Assembly: GCF_022063185.1 (NCBI RefSeq)
Contig: NZ_CP091913.1
Location: 5,743,141-5,807,140 of the forward strand
Length of the DNA: 64,000 nucleotides
Source of the DNA: Nostoc sp. UHCC 0870
GTDB taxonomy: Bacteria > Cyanobacteriota > Cyanobacteriia > Cyanobacteriales > Nostocaceae
Direction of reading: 5' to 3'
Position numbers and translations under genes: made by a program. The number at the start of each line of letters is the position of its first letter. Position 1 is the stretch's first letter. Under the pieces are notes generated by a model, which worked only from the letters and a program-made list of their open reading frames with translations, made no database searches and was not told where the DNA came from. Shown here one piece after another: positions 25,409-35,091 of the stretch.

Positions 25409-26690
25409 AGGTATAGATGTTACAGGGGACAGGTTACAGGGGACAGGTTACAAGAGACAGGTTACAGGGGACAGGGGACTGGGGTCTGGGGACAGATAAG
25501 TATTTAGTAATTAGTAATTAGCAATTAGTGCTAATTACTCAGCACGCTGCTCACGCCACCTACGCTAAGAGGACTTTTATAGAGACGTAATTAATACTAT
25601 CTCTACTGAGTTCTCTAGCCTTTAGTCGTTAATATAAAACCTAATCATTAGATATGTAACTTTTTGGCAATTTATGCTTTAATTTAGGAAATATTACCCA
25701 AATTACTCAATAATCTAGCAGCATTAAGGATATTTTGCCTCTCTTGTTGTATTTTTGTATACAAAAAATATCAAACCTGAATTTACATAAGTACAAATAT
25801 GATTAAACTTACAGACTCGCAAAAATGTCGAATCTGATCCAATATCTTGTTATAAATATTAAGAATATTTCACCAATCAAAATGTACCTGACAACACCTT
25901 TTAATTGTGTTTTGTATATATCAAAAAACACAATTAAAATATTAAATATAATCACTAAAGCGAGAAACGCTATAGCGTTACCTAATCAAAAGAGATATAT
26001 GATAGCCCCTTCCTCGCTAGCGAGGAGGGGGTTGGGGGCGGGGTTCTTGTACTTCACTCCACAGAAAAACGCTATATTTATATTTTGCAATCACGTCTTC
26101 GCAAGCAATCTTCCGTTTGATCTCGTCCGTCTGCTATTAGCCATGAACTCATATGTGATTGATTATTTGCATTGTGATCAACCACAACAGTTGTAATAAA
26201 CAACTGATTTGTGAAACTAGGTGTTTCACTATGAATGATAAGATTGACATCGGCATTATACAAATAAATAGGTAATGCCATCATGCCAATATAAATCTGC
26301 CTATTCATACCAACCTCAGTAAGAAATTTCCGATTGCGTTACTTTGTAGATGCCACCTGTTCAAAATTCAAAATTCAAAAATAACCCGGAATTTAAACAC
26401 TAAGCATTGCGTATTTGTATTTATATTGTGTCGATTTACTCAATGCTACTGCTCGCAGAGACGCAATTGATCAATTACCTGTTCCGGGTTTGTTGAGAGT
26501 CGGCATTAACTACAATGTAGATACCATTCACCAACAACAGTAAAAGTAGTTTCACAGGATTGATACCAAAAAGCAAATGTTGAGACTGTCTTGGATGAAC
26601 TTTTTCGTTTCGAGTTAAAAATCCACAGTCAATTAATTCCCATTCCCATTTTCTCATACTCAGTTGGGTTTAAAGAAAATTACCAAAATT
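25409..26690. other. 1.28-kb gap with tandem and palindromic repeats; no convincing gene
   Basis: Starts with a GGGGACAGGTTACA-type tandem repeat (about 25425-25495), followed by ATTAGTAATTAGCAATTAGT repeats and an AT-rich region. At 26008-26045 there is a CGCTAGCGAGGAGGGGGTTG palindrome of the GC-rich family. A minus-strand frame at 26475-26657 (60 residues, WELIDCGFLTRNEKVHPRQS then an LLLLLLVNG helix) resembles an iterated short sequence rather than a gene. Holds the promoters of the ATPase operon and the UPF0182 gene. Confidence 0.5.
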
Positions 26691-29690
26691 ATGTTTAAGA
26701 ACTGGTTTTTTAGAATATTAATAATATTCCTGGGTCTGTGCCTGTTCGTGATTATCAGTGCGCGATTGGGAGCAGAAATTTTTTGGTTTCAGGAAGTCGG
26801 TTATCTGGGAGTATTTTTAGTTAGGCTGGTGACTCGTGGTGGTTTATGGGTGTTCATCACTGGGATAACTGCTGCTTACCTCTTGGGGAATCTGACTTTG
26901 GCGCAACGGCTGAAGCATCCCCAGTCTGTGAAAATTGAGGAAGTTCAGCTAGAGGCGGTGAGTCTGAGTAGCGAATTAAAAAAACTGGTGAGTCCTCAGT
27001 ATCCTCAACGTCGTCAACCTCGTAAATATGATGAGCCAACTTTAAAACCATTCAAATTACGCTGGCTACTACCTGTAGCTATAATATTGAGCTTGTTGGT
27101 GGGGTTCATGCTGGCTCATTATAGTCAAATCGCTATTGGGTACTTGTCTGCTACTAACAAAACTCAACTCATTGTTCCCTTTAGACTCGAAACACTTTGG
27201 CAGTTAGGCGTACAGAGTTTTAGCCAAGTTTTATATTTAGGTTTGGCGATTGGTGCTGCGATCGCTATTTTAATTTATTCTCAGTTTTTATTGCCGGCGA
27301 TCGCTGTAATTCTCAGTGTCTTATTGGGCATCATTATGTACCATAACTGGGCTAAGGTGCTGCAATATTTCCACCCTACATCTTTTAATAGCACTGAACC
27401 TTTATTTGGTCTGGATATCAGCTTTTATGTCTTTTCTCTCCCCTTTTGGGAACTGCTAGAAATCTGGCTGATGGGGATGTTTTTGTATGGTTTTGTGGCT
27501 GTTACTCTTACCTATCTTTTATCAGGTGACAGCCTCAGCCAAGGTATATTCCCCGGTTTTTCATCTCAGCAACAGCGTCATTTATATGGGATGGGTAGTT
27601 TATTGATGCTGTTGGTAGCTTTCAGTTATTGGCTGAGTCGCTATGAACTAGTTTATTCTCCCCGTGGGGTGAGTTATGGGGCTAGCTACACCGATGTTCA
27701 TGTCCAGTTGCCAGTTTACAACGGTTTGTGTGGGTTGGCGTTGGCGATCGCAACTTACTTACTTTGGCGAACTATCTTTTGGCGACCTGCATCTCGGTAT
27801 CGTCAATTTGTCTTTTATGGATTAGGTCTATATTTATTTTCTGTGGTAGTAGCAGGTCATCTTATACCAACGGTGGTGCAGTATTTGATTGTTCAACCCA
27901 ACGAACTACAACGGGAGCAAACATATATTCAGCGCACAATTGCCCTAACTAGGCAAGCATTTAATTTAGAAACAATGGATGTCAGAACTTTCAACCCCCA
28001 AGCAACTTTAACGGAAACTGACATTGAAGACAATGACTTGACAATTCGCAATATTCGCCTGTGGGATCAGCGTCCACTCTTAGAAACTAACCGACAACTG
28101 CAACAGATTCGCCCCTACTATCGCTTTAACGATGCAGACATTGACCGCTACACCCTCAAGCTAGAAGCTGAAGCACAACCGCCAGTTGCTCCCCAGCCAC
28201 CATTACCTGAGTTAAATCTAACTACACCTACAGAACGGCGACAGGTGCTAATTTCCGCACGGGAATTAGACTACAGTGCTGTACCACAGCAGGCTCAGAC
28301 ATGGGTGAACCAACATTTAATTTATACTCACGGCTACGGCTTTACTATCAGTCCAGTTAATACAGTCGCTCCTGGTGGGTTGCCAGAATATTTTGTTAAA
28401 GATATTGCTGGCAATGAAGACGGCGCACTCACTACTTCTAGTGAAGCCATCCGGGACAGTATACCCATTGGGCAACCCCGCATTTATTACGGTGAAATTA
28501 CTAATACCTATGTAATGACGGGGACAAGAGTTAGAGAGTTAGATTATCCCAGTGGTAGTGATAATATTTACAATAACTATCAGGGTTTAGGTGGTGTCAG
28601 TATTGGTGCAGCCTGGAAACGCCTGTTATTTTCCCTGTATTTAAGAGATTGGCAGATGTTATTTACACGGGACTTTTTACCTGATACTAAGGTATTATTC
28701 CGGCGGAACATCAAGCAAAGAATTCAAGCGATCGCACCATTTCTAAAATTTGACAGTGACCCTTATTTAGTTGCGGCTGACGCTTTGGCAGAATTACCAG
28801 GGCCAAATAACCATCTATTTTGGATAGTGGATGCTTATACTACTAGCGATCGCTATCCCTACTCAGACCCTAATAACAACGGTATCAATTACATTCGTAA
28901 TTCCATTAAAGTTGTAGTTGATTCTTACAACGGCACTGTCAAATTTTATATTGCCGATCCTACAGATCCTATCATTGCTACTTGGTCAGCAATATTTCCT
29001 AATGTGTTTAAACCTCTGACGGAAATGCCAGTCAGCCTTCGCAGTCATATCCGCTATCCAGTAGACTTCTTCTCAATTCAATCTGAGCGGTTGATGACCT
29101 ACCACATGACGGATACTCAAGTATTTTACAACCGGGAAGACCTGTGGCGAATCCCCAACGAAATCTATGGCAGTGAACAACGACAAGTAGAGCCTTATTA
29201 TTTGATTACCAGCTTACCGACAGTCCCCTTTGAAGAATTTATCCTGCTTTTACCCTACACTCCCAAACAGAGAAATAATCTCATTGCTTGGTTAGGAGCG
29301 CGATCGGACGGGAATAATTACGGTAAGTTGTTGTTGTATAACTTTCCTAAAGAACGTTTAGTTTACGGGCCAGAACAAATCGAAGCCCGAATTAATCAAG
29401 ACCCAGTAATTTCACAACAAATTTCTCTATGGAATCGTCAAGGTTCTAGGGCAATTCAAGGGAATTTATTGATCGTTCCCATTGAACAATCTCTGCTGTA
29501 TGTTGAGCCAATTTACCTAGAAGCCACCCAAAATAGTTTACCGACCTTGGTACGGGTAATCGTCGCCTACGAAAACCGGATTGTCATGGCGCAAACCTTA
29601 GAACAAGCATTGCAGGGAATTTTCCAACCAGACGTAACACCAGCACCAGCCATTATTCGTCCTGTGGAAGAACCTACACCAGCAAATTAG
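26691..29690 (+). CDS. UPF0182 family large membrane protein
   Basis: About 999 residues from the ATG at 26691 (MFKNWFFRILIIF); a TTG 27 bp upstream is an unlikely start. The N-terminal third has about seven membrane helices with the family signature segments ARLGAEIFWFQEVGYLGVFLVR and FGLDISFYVFSLPFWELL. The large extracytoplasmic part has WVNQHLIYTHGYGFTISPVN and NHLFWIVDAYTTSDRYPYS. Length and motifs match UPF0182 (COG1615), conserved in cyanobacteria and actinobacteria, whose biochemical role is not established. Monocistronic. Confidence 0.92.
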   Translation: MFKNWFFRILIIFLGLCLFVIISARLGAEIFWFQEVGYLGVFLVRLVTRGGLWVFITGITAAYLLGNLTLAQRLKHPQSVKIEEVQLEAVSLSSELKKLVSPQYPQRRQPRKYDEPTLKPFKLRWLLPVAIILSLLVGFMLAHYSQIAIGYLSATNKTQLIVPFRLETLWQLGVQSFSQVLYLGLAIGAAIAILIYSQFLLPAIAVILSVLLGIIMYHNWAKVLQYFHPTSFNSTEPLFGLDISFYVFSLPFWELLEIWLMGMFLYGFVAVTLTYLLSGDSLSQGIFPGFSSQQQRHLYGMGSLLMLLVAFSYWLSRYELVYSPRGVSYGASYTDVHVQLPVYNGLCGLALAIATYLLWRTIFWRPASRYRQFVFYGLGLYLFSVVVAGHLIPTVVQYLIVQPNELQREQTYIQRTIALTRQAFNLETMDVRTFNPQATLTETDIEDNDLTIRNIRLWDQRPLLETNRQLQQIRPYYRFNDADIDRYTLKLEAEAQPPVAPQPPLPELNLTTPTERRQVLISARELDYSAVPQQAQTWVNQHLIYTHGYGFTISPVNTVAPGGLPEYFVKDIAGNEDGALTTSSEAIRDSIPIGQPRIYYGEITNTYVMTGTRVRELDYPSGSDNIYNNYQGLGGVSIGAAWKRLLFSLYLRDWQMLFTRDFLPDTKVLFRRNIKQRIQAIAPFLKFDSDPYLVAADALAELPGPNNHLFWIVDAYTTSDRYPYSDPNNNGINYIRNSIKVVVDSYNGTVKFYIADPTDPIIATWSAIFPNVFKPLTEMPVSLRSHIRYPVDFFSIQSERLMTYHMTDTQVFYNREDLWRIPNEIYGSEQRQVEPYYLITSLPTVPFEEFILLLPYTPKQRNNLIAWLGARSDGNNYGKLLLYNFPKERLVYGPEQIEARINQDPVISQQISLWNRQGSRAIQGNLLIVPIEQSLLYVEPIYLEATQNSLPTLVRVIVAYENRIVMAQTLEQALQGIFQPDVTPAPAIIRPVEEPTPAN

Positions 29691-30293
29691 GATATTAGAC
29701 CTCTTGCATAAATGCTGAATCTGTCATGTTGAGCGAAGCGAAACATCTCAAAGATTAGACATTTCATTCAGAATGACACATCTCATTTTCGGACTTTTGA
29801 CTTCCGCCCTGCGGTACTAGTCCCATGTTTTTATTGCAATTTATTTAAAAAAAGTAATTTAAATTTATGGGAAAACATAAAAAATTAATGTACAACCGAA
29901 ATTATAGAGCCGGGAAAATAGCCCCGTAATTATTACCATCTCCCAGGGGAAATGAGTTAACGATATTTTGAGTATTTGTAGTGTGAGGCGAGAGAAAAAA
30001 ATCCCGGTGATAGGGGAGAAGGTATTGGACGAAAGTCTTTGAAAACAGCTTAAGTAGAACGACTTGAAAAAAACAAACCATGTTAAGTAATGCACAAAGA
30101 CTAGGATTGAGTTCGTAGTAAGGACTTTAGTCCTTTTTTGTTCCCTGCGGGACGCTGCGCGAACGCGGAGCGTCTTGCGGAGAGAACTAAAGTTCTCACT
30201 ACAAACCTTTAATTACTGACCCTGTTCTACTTCAGTTCTCAATTTTTAGGAATTGAGAAAGCTTGTTGTTCGCACTTTATCAATACCATAGCC
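29691..30293. other. 603-bp region upstream of psbA with two repeats
   Basis: Contains the second copy of the about 95-bp repeat (29697-29800) and, at about 30113-30210, a palindrome of the GTAGTAAGGACTTTAGTCCT family whose loop is filled by a second GC-rich palindrome (GACGCTGCGCGAACGCGGAG). The psbA promoter must lie in or after these. A minus-strand frame at 29865-30095 is not convincing. Confidence 0.5.
29697..29800 (+). repeat. About 95-bp interspersed repeat, copy 2
   Basis: Direct-orientation copy: CTCTTGCATAAATGCTGAAT, TGTTGAGCGAAGCGAAACAT, TTTCATTCAGAATGACACAT. Compare 10264-10357 (inverted) and 60608-60665 (shortened). Confidence 0.7.
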
Positions 30294-31376
30294 ATGACCT
30301 CAATTTTAGGAAAAAGCGAAAGAGGTAGCTTTTGGGATCGTTTCTGTCAATGGATTACTAGCACCGAAAATCGGCTTTATATCGGCTGGTTCGGGGTTTT
30401 GATGATTCCCACACTGTTAACAGCTACCACCTGTTTTATCATTGCCTTTATTGCTGCACCACCCGTTGACATTGACGGGATTCGAGAACCTGTTACTGGT
30501 TCTTTGTTGTACGGCAATAACATCATTACTGGTGCTGTTGTACCCACATCCAACGCCATTGGATTGCATTTCTACCCACTTTGGGAAGCTGCGTCAATGG
30601 ATGAATGGCTCTACAACGGCGGCCCTTATCAACTGATTATTTTGCATTTTCTCATTGGTATTTTTTGCTGGCTTGGTCGGCAATGGGAGTTGAGCTATCG
30701 TCTGGGGATGCGTCCTTGGATTTGTGTGGCTTACTCTGCACCTGTAGCGGCTGCGACCTCTGTTTTCTTAATTTATCCCATTGGTCAAGGTAGCTTTTCT
30801 GATGGGATGCCTTTGGGAATTAGCGGCACTTTTAACTTCATGTTTGTCTTTCAAGCCGAGCATAACATTCTCATGCACCCATTCCATATGTTAGGTGTGG
30901 CGGGGGTGTTCGGTGGGGCATTGTTCTCTGCTATGCACGGTTCTTTGGTGTCTTCTTCGTTGGTGAGGGAGACGACAGAAGTTGAGTCGGTCAACTATGG
31001 CTACAAGTTTGGTCAAGAACAAGAAACCTATAGCATTGTGGCTGCTCATGGTTATTTTGGGCGGTTAATTTGGCAATATGCCAGTTTTAATAATTCCCGT
31101 TCTTTGCACTTTTTCTTGGCTGCTTGGCCTGTAGTGGGAATTTGGTTTACGGCTTTGGGTATCAGTACGATGGCGTTTAACCTGAATGGGTTTAACTTTA
31201 ATCACTCGATACTTGATTCTCATGGTCGTGTGATTAATACATGGGCTGATGTGCTGAACCGTGCCAACTTGGGTATAGAGGTGATGCACGAGCGGAATGC
31301 TCACAATTTCCCGCTAGATTTGGCTAGCGGTGAGGCTGTACCTGTGGCTTTGCACGCTCCTGTTATTCATGGTTAA
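30294..31376 (+). CDS. psbA: Photosystem II D1 protein, divergent copy with Trp126
   Basis: 360 residues, standard D1 length. Tyr161, Asp170, Glu189, His190, His198, His332, Glu333, His337, Asp342 and the Ala344 processing site are all present, so it should support Mn-cluster assembly and oxygen evolution. Gln130 is the low-light-type residue. Gly80 and Phe158 are retained, so it is not the micro-oxic D1' form. Residue 126, normally Tyr next to pheophytin, is Trp (IFCWLGRQWELSY). Many other positions differ from the common cyanobacterial D1. Acts in thylakoid PSII. One transcription unit ending at the terminator at 31394. Confidence 0.97.
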   Translation: MTSILGKSERGSFWDRFCQWITSTENRLYIGWFGVLMIPTLLTATTCFIIAFIAAPPVDIDGIREPVTGSLLYGNNIITGAVVPTSNAIGLHFYPLWEAASMDEWLYNGGPYQLIILHFLIGIFCWLGRQWELSYRLGMRPWICVAYSAPVAAATSVFLIYPIGQGSFSDGMPLGISGTFNFMFVFQAEHNILMHPFHMLGVAGVFGGALFSAMHGSLVSSSLVRETTEVESVNYGYKFGQEQETYSIVAAHGYFGRLIWQYASFNNSRSLHFFLAAWPVVGIWFTALGISTMAFNLNGFNFNHSILDSHGRVINTWADVLNRANLGIEVMHERNAHNFPLDLASGEAVPVALHAPVIHG

Positions 31377-31393
31377 TTTGGCAGTTTTAGCTA

Positions 31394-31430
31394 CAAAAAG
31401 CACTCTTAAATTATAAGGGTGCTTTTTGTT
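31394..31430 (+). terminator. Rho-independent terminator of psbA
   Basis: CAAAAAGCACTCTT (31394-31407) pairs with AAGGGTGCTTTTTG (31415-31428), with one G-T pair, 7-nt loop and T run, 18 bp after the psbA stop. Confidence 0.85.
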
Positions 31431-31458
31431 TGTAACTGGAATCAATTCCAAATCGTTT

Positions 31459-31650
31459 GACACTCTCCGGTCTAAAGACACGGAGATTCTTGGTTCTACG
31501 AGTCCACTTAGATTAGACCCCTTGCGGTATCTAACCCAGAGGTGGTTCTCTCCTCAAGCGTTGACTTTCGGTATGCCCTACCGTAGTTGGATTGCTCCAA
31601 GAATTTGTTTGTTAGGGGCATATTGCTATATCCCCGTAAAATTCTGTGTC
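31459..31650 (+). ncRNA. Complex structured RNA, possibly a HEARO/IscB-omegaRNA-like remnant
   Basis: About 190 nt without a gene folds into a closed multi-stem structure: GACAC (31459-31463) with GTGTC (31646-31650) closes it; inside are CTCCG/CGGAG (31465-31469/31481-31485), TTCTTGG/CCAAGAA (31487-31493/31597-31603) around a branched region with CGGTA/TACCG (31569-31573/31579-31583), and GGGGCATAT/ATATCCCC (31615-31623/31628-31635). The style recalls the RNAs found upstream of IscB genes in cyanobacteria, but no iscB follows. An IS200/IS605-like end lies about 170 bp downstream, so this may be a gene-less relic of such an element. Strand assigned by the neighbouring repeat; identity uncertain. 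Confidence 0.45.
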
Positions 31651-31815
31651 GTCTAGTTCCCATGAAGATTTTACCTATTCCTGGGCAAGAAACTAGAACT
31701 ATGGAATAGAACCCATATCTTCAGTTGTCAAGGTACAGATTGCTGTTAAGCAGTGTAGGGTTTTTAATGTGGTTGATTACCCCTCCACGTTCTCAATTTT
31801 ACCATATCGCATCAC

Positions 31816-31920
31816 GGCAGGGTAAACCCTGCCAGAGTGGTTTTCATCCCCGGTCTAAAGCACGAAAATTGCAACTACGTTGCTCTCTCTCCGGGGTTTT
31901 CAACCTACACCTTATAATTT
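31816..31920 (+). mobile_element. IS200/IS605-like right end (subterminal hairpins)
   Basis: Hairpin GGCAGGGT/ACCCTGCC (31816-31823/31826-31833), then GTGGTTTTCATCCCCGGTCT, a second hairpin CCCCGG/CCGGGG (31848-31853/31891-31896), then GGGGTTTTCAACCTAC and CCTTATAAT. The same order of hairpin, GGTTTTCATCCC, hairpin, GGGTTTTCAAC and CCTTATAAT appears at 46732-46806. No terminal inverted repeats, as expected for IS200/IS605. No transposase or tnpB/iscB frame survives next to it. Confidence 0.55.
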
Positions 31921-31951
31921 ATAGTGAGATAATCAAGCAGCTATTTGAAAT

Positions 31952-32182
31952 ATGACCGCAACAAAAAAGCAAGAAAAACCTAAACGCAAAGTATTGTTAT
32001 ATTTTGGGGAAGATGGTTATTTTGTTGTCGAAGTACCAAGTTTACCTGGTTGTATTAGTCAGGGGAAAACTCGTGAGGAGGCTCTAAGTAATATAGGAGA
32101 AGCGATCGTTCTCTATATTGAAGTGCTACAAGAGCGAGGCGAGGCCGTTCCAGAAGATACGGTTGAGGTTGTATTGGTATGA
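31952..32182 (+). CDS. hicB: HicB-like antitoxin
   Basis: 76 residues. The core VLLYFGEDGYFVVEVPSLPGCISQGKTREEALSNIGEAIVLYIEVLQERGE is the HicB RNase H-like fold pattern. There is no C-terminal DNA-binding helix-turn-helix, so this is the short form. It overlaps hicA by 4 bp (ATGA), and antitoxin comes first. The gene begins directly behind an IS200/IS605-like end. Confidence 0.9.
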   Translation: MTATKKQEKPKRKVLLYFGEDGYFVVEVPSLPGCISQGKTREEALSNIGEAIVLYIEVLQERGEAVPEDTVEVVLV

Positions 32183-32400
32183 GTAAATTACCAGTGATCT
32201 CAGGTGCAGAGTGTGTCAAAGCACTGGAAAAAATCGGCTTTGTAATCAATCGGCAAAAAGGAAGTCATATAATTTTGGTTTGTGAAGAGCCGAGAATAAC
32301 AGTCTCTGTACCAGATCACAAAGAACTTGACAGGGGTACTTTACGTGCAATTATTCGGCAGATAAGCTTGAGCGTAGATGAATTCATTGAATTATTGTGA
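32179..32400 (+). CDS. hicA: HicA-like mRNA interferase toxin
   Basis: 73 residues. dsRBD-like toxin with the catalytic His in QKGSHIILV and the family pattern ALEKIGFVINRQKGSH, followed by VPDHKELDRGTLRAIIRQI. It would cleave mRNA when free of HicB. Translationally coupled to hicB. Confidence 0.9.
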   Translation: MSKLPVISGAECVKALEKIGFVINRQKGSHIILVCEEPRITVSVPDHKELDRGTLRAIIRQISLSVDEFIELL

Positions 32401-32619
32401 TCTAGCTCAAAAGATATGTACCGCAAAAAAAGCGATCGCTACACAATAGAATTTTAAACGTACTGAGTCTATTAGCCGTCACGTTTTTCCGCATGGTAGT
32501 TGTGAAGATGAGCTTGCAACTCCGGTCAATAACCGTCATTAAGATGTGAGATTTATCCTAGAAATAGAATTTACTGAGCAATTCAATATACAATCTAAAA
32601 CTTAAAATCTCCAATCACA

Positions 32620-34011
32620 ATGACAAACCTAACTCCTAATTCTAGTTTTAGTGTGACGCTGCGGTTACAAATTCCTAATCGGGTGGGAATGTTGGCAGCG
32701 ATCGCTCAGGCTATTGCCGAAAGTGGCGGTAATATCGGTACAATCGATTTAATTGAACAAACTCGCGATGTTTCTATTCGTGACCTGAATGTTGATGCTG
32801 CTAGCACTGAACACGCGGAAATTATTGTGCAAGCAGTTAAAGCTATTCCTGATATTAAGCTGTTAAGTGTTTACGATCGCACTTTTAATTTACATCGGGG
32901 CGGCAAAATTAGCATTACTAGCCGTATCCCCCTCAAGAGCGTCTCTGATTTGGCTATGGCTTACACTCCAGGGGTAGGAAGGGTGTGTACTGCGATCGCT
33001 CAAGACCCGGCAGAGGTTTATAATTTAACTATCAAACAAAATACCGTCGCTATTGTCACTGATGGTAGTGCGGTTCTGGGTTTGGGTAATCTTGGCCCCC
33101 ATGCAGCTTTACCAGTGATGGAAGGTAAGGCGATGCTATTCAAAGAATTTGCCGGGCTGGATGCGTTTCCGATTTGCTTGAATACTCAAAATACAGAAGA
33201 GATTATCCAGGCGGTAAAACATATTGCTCCTGTGTTTGGGGGTGTTAATTTAGAAGATATTGCTGCTCCCCGTTGCTTTGAAATTGAACAGCGATTAAGG
33301 CAGGAATTAGACATACCTGTGTTTCATGATGACCAACATGGTACAGCAATTGTCACCTTAGCAGCATTATTTAACGCTTTGAAATTGGTACAAAAATCTA
33401 TTGCAGACATCCGCATTGTAATTAATGGTGCTGGTGCGGCTGGAGTAGCGATCGCCAAGCTACTCAAGAAAGCGGGAGCAGAAAAAATCTGGATGTGCGA
33501 TTCTAAGGGGATTATCTCCAGCAGTCGCACTGACTTAAACGAAGAAAAACAAGAATTTGCTGTTAAAGCCCAAGGTACGCTAGCAGGCGCAGTCCAAGGT
33601 GCAGATGTATTTATAGGTGTCAGCGCACCGGGAGTATTAACACCGGAAATGGTGAAATCTATGGGTAAAGATGCCATTATCTTTGCTATGGCTAACCCCA
33701 TCCCAGAAATTCAGCCGGAATTAGTTAGTAAAGATGTGGCTGTCATCGCTACCGGTCGTAGTGACTACCCCAATCAAATTAACAACGTTTTAGCCTTCCC
33801 TGGAGTGTTCCGGGGTGCTTTGGATTGTCGGGCGCAGACAATTACTACCACAATGTATTTACAAGCAGCTCATGCGATCGCGGCTTTAGTTAGTCCTTCA
33901 GAGTTAAATCGGGAACATATTATTCCTTCCGTATTTGATGGGCGTGTTGTGACTGCTGTAGCGGCGGCTGTACAACAGGCGGCGCGTGAAGAAGGAATTG
34001 CGCGGAGTTAA
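32620..34011 (+). CDS. NAD-dependent malic enzyme with N-terminal ACT domain
   Basis: 463 residues. Residues 1-75 are an ACT regulatory domain (VTLRLQIPNRVGMLAAIAQAIAESGGNIGTIDL). The malic enzyme core carries AYTPGVGRVC, VAIVTDGSAVLGLGNLGP, the metal-binding Glu-Asp region (VNLEDIAAPRCFEIE and VFHDDQHGTAI) and the nucleotide site VINGAGAAGVAIAKLL. It decarboxylates malate to pyruvate in the cytosol. The ACT fusion suggests amino-acid or related ligand control. The ATG start matches the ACT domain. Single gene; hicBA lies upstream in the same direction but 220 bp away. Confidence 0.93.
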   Translation: MTNLTPNSSFSVTLRLQIPNRVGMLAAIAQAIAESGGNIGTIDLIEQTRDVSIRDLNVDAASTEHAEIIVQAVKAIPDIKLLSVYDRTFNLHRGGKISITSRIPLKSVSDLAMAYTPGVGRVCTAIAQDPAEVYNLTIKQNTVAIVTDGSAVLGLGNLGPHAALPVMEGKAMLFKEFAGLDAFPICLNTQNTEEIIQAVKHIAPVFGGVNLEDIAAPRCFEIEQRLRQELDIPVFHDDQHGTAIVTLAALFNALKLVQKSIADIRIVINGAGAAGVAIAKLLKKAGAEKIWMCDSKGIISSSRTDLNEEKQEFAVKAQGTLAGAVQGADVFIGVSAPGVLTPEMVKSMGKDAIIFAMANPIPEIQPELVSKDVAVIATGRSDYPNQINNVLAFPGVFRGALDCRAQTITTTMYLQAAHAIAALVSPSELNREHIIPSVFDGRVVTAVAAAVQQAAREEGIARS

Positions 34012-34104
34012 TCAACTTTATGATGGGATGGGCTAATTTCTCCATCCCTAATCTTTGGAGTTCTAAAATAGTTTCGGGGTTGGCGATCGCAGACTGGTAT
34101 TAAC

Positions 34105-34368
34105 TTATGTTGAGTGAGTATCTTGCTCAAAAACAAAGATAAAATCATTGATGGTTTTTTTGTACTGAAAACCATAATCTAACAAAGCTTCCTTTAAAGT
34201 TTGCACCTCAGATTCTGTAAGTATATTTTTTTTAGGTGCTATCTCAATCGCTTCATTATTTACTGTAAAACTGAAAGAATCTTTAAATTGGTTATAATCC
34301 CAGTTTAATTTTCTAGCTGCATTTAACTCGATGGCAGCTATTGTATGATCAAATTTGCTCGTAACCAT
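34105..34368 (-). CDS. Hypothetical protein, 87 residues
   Basis: Starts MVTSKFDHTIAAIELNAARK, with SFSFTVNNEAIEIAPKKN and TLKEALLDYGFQYKKTINDFIFVFEQD. Soluble, mixed alpha/beta, no Cys or membrane segment. I do not recognise the family. The frame is clean, and no other gene fills the interval, so it is probably real. Confidence 0.5.
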   Translation of the reverse strand: MVTSKFDHTIAAIELNAARKLNWDYNQFKDSFSFTVNNEAIEIAPKKNILTESEVQTLKEALLDYGFQYKKTINDFIFVFEQDTHST

Positions 34369-35091
34369 AACTTTGTCTCTTGTATTAGATTACCAAAATT
34401 TTAACAATCACAAGAGATGACAACCTAAACTCCAATAATTAATGAAGAGCTAAAAAGTAAAACCACATATTTGATCATTTGCCAAAATCAGCCTCTTGGT
34501 GAATGTCTAAAAAAGGGTAATGAGCTAGTGCTTTCTATTTAATCAATAGATAATTATCCGATGTTTACCAGCTTTAACCTAAATCATCACCAATTAGGGC
34601 AATAGCCACGCTCATACTAGAAGAATTGAGCGATAAAACCATACAATGGTATGCTATTTTATTAAAGCTAGGATACATTAACTTAATTGTTATATTAATA
34701 ATTTGTGCAACCAGTGGCGTAACTGCAAGTTGCTCACTTAATCAGTCAATGGGAATAATTTGATTTCACCATAATTATGTTATGTGTGACTTATTATTTC
34801 GTTACACAGGGTTGGGCAAATAAACAAAAGGGGTTATCCAACATTGTGGAACGATGACCGGAAGAGGCAGGGGGGAAGGGAGCAGGGAGCAGGGGGAGCA
34901 AGCCCTTTCCCCATGCGTGGAGCGGAGCGGAACATGGGTACAAGCCCCGTCCTTCTAGGACGCTTATACGGGGCGGAGTCCAAGCTCTGTCCCGGTCTTC
35001 CCCCTTGCCCCCTGCCCCCTGCCCCTTTTCCTCTTTTTGACCTCTCTTGTTCAATTAACTTGTTACCGAATATTAATTTGCACTTGGGGTA
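34369..35091. other. Intergenic region, 723 bp, with low-complexity repeats
   Basis: AT-rich first half; then a G-rich block (GCAGGGGGGAAGGGAGCAGG) and its C-rich counterpart (CCCCCTTGCCCCCTGCCCCC) around 34865-35030 that could pair into a long imperfect stem. Open frames in this block on both strands are by-products of the low complexity. It contains the promoter of the phosphatase gene. Confidence 0.5.

Noticed and set aside
25825..26196. 123-codon plus-strand frame
   Set aside because: Composition is AT-rich and repeat-derived, and it crosses a GC-rich interspersed palindrome.
26078..26308. 76-codon minus-strand frame
   Set aside because: No motif, no ribosome-binding site and repeat sequence around it.
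29865..30095. Small minus-strand frame upstream of psbA
   Set aside because: Hydrophobic and Phe-rich by chance in an AT-rich region; no conserved feature.
30294..31376. Micro-oxic D1' form of PsbA
   Set aside because: Gly80 and Phe158 are of the standard type.
31426..31955. Two 76-codon frames between psbA and hicB
   Set aside because: They cover a structured RNA and an IS200/IS605-like end; the peptide sequences look random.
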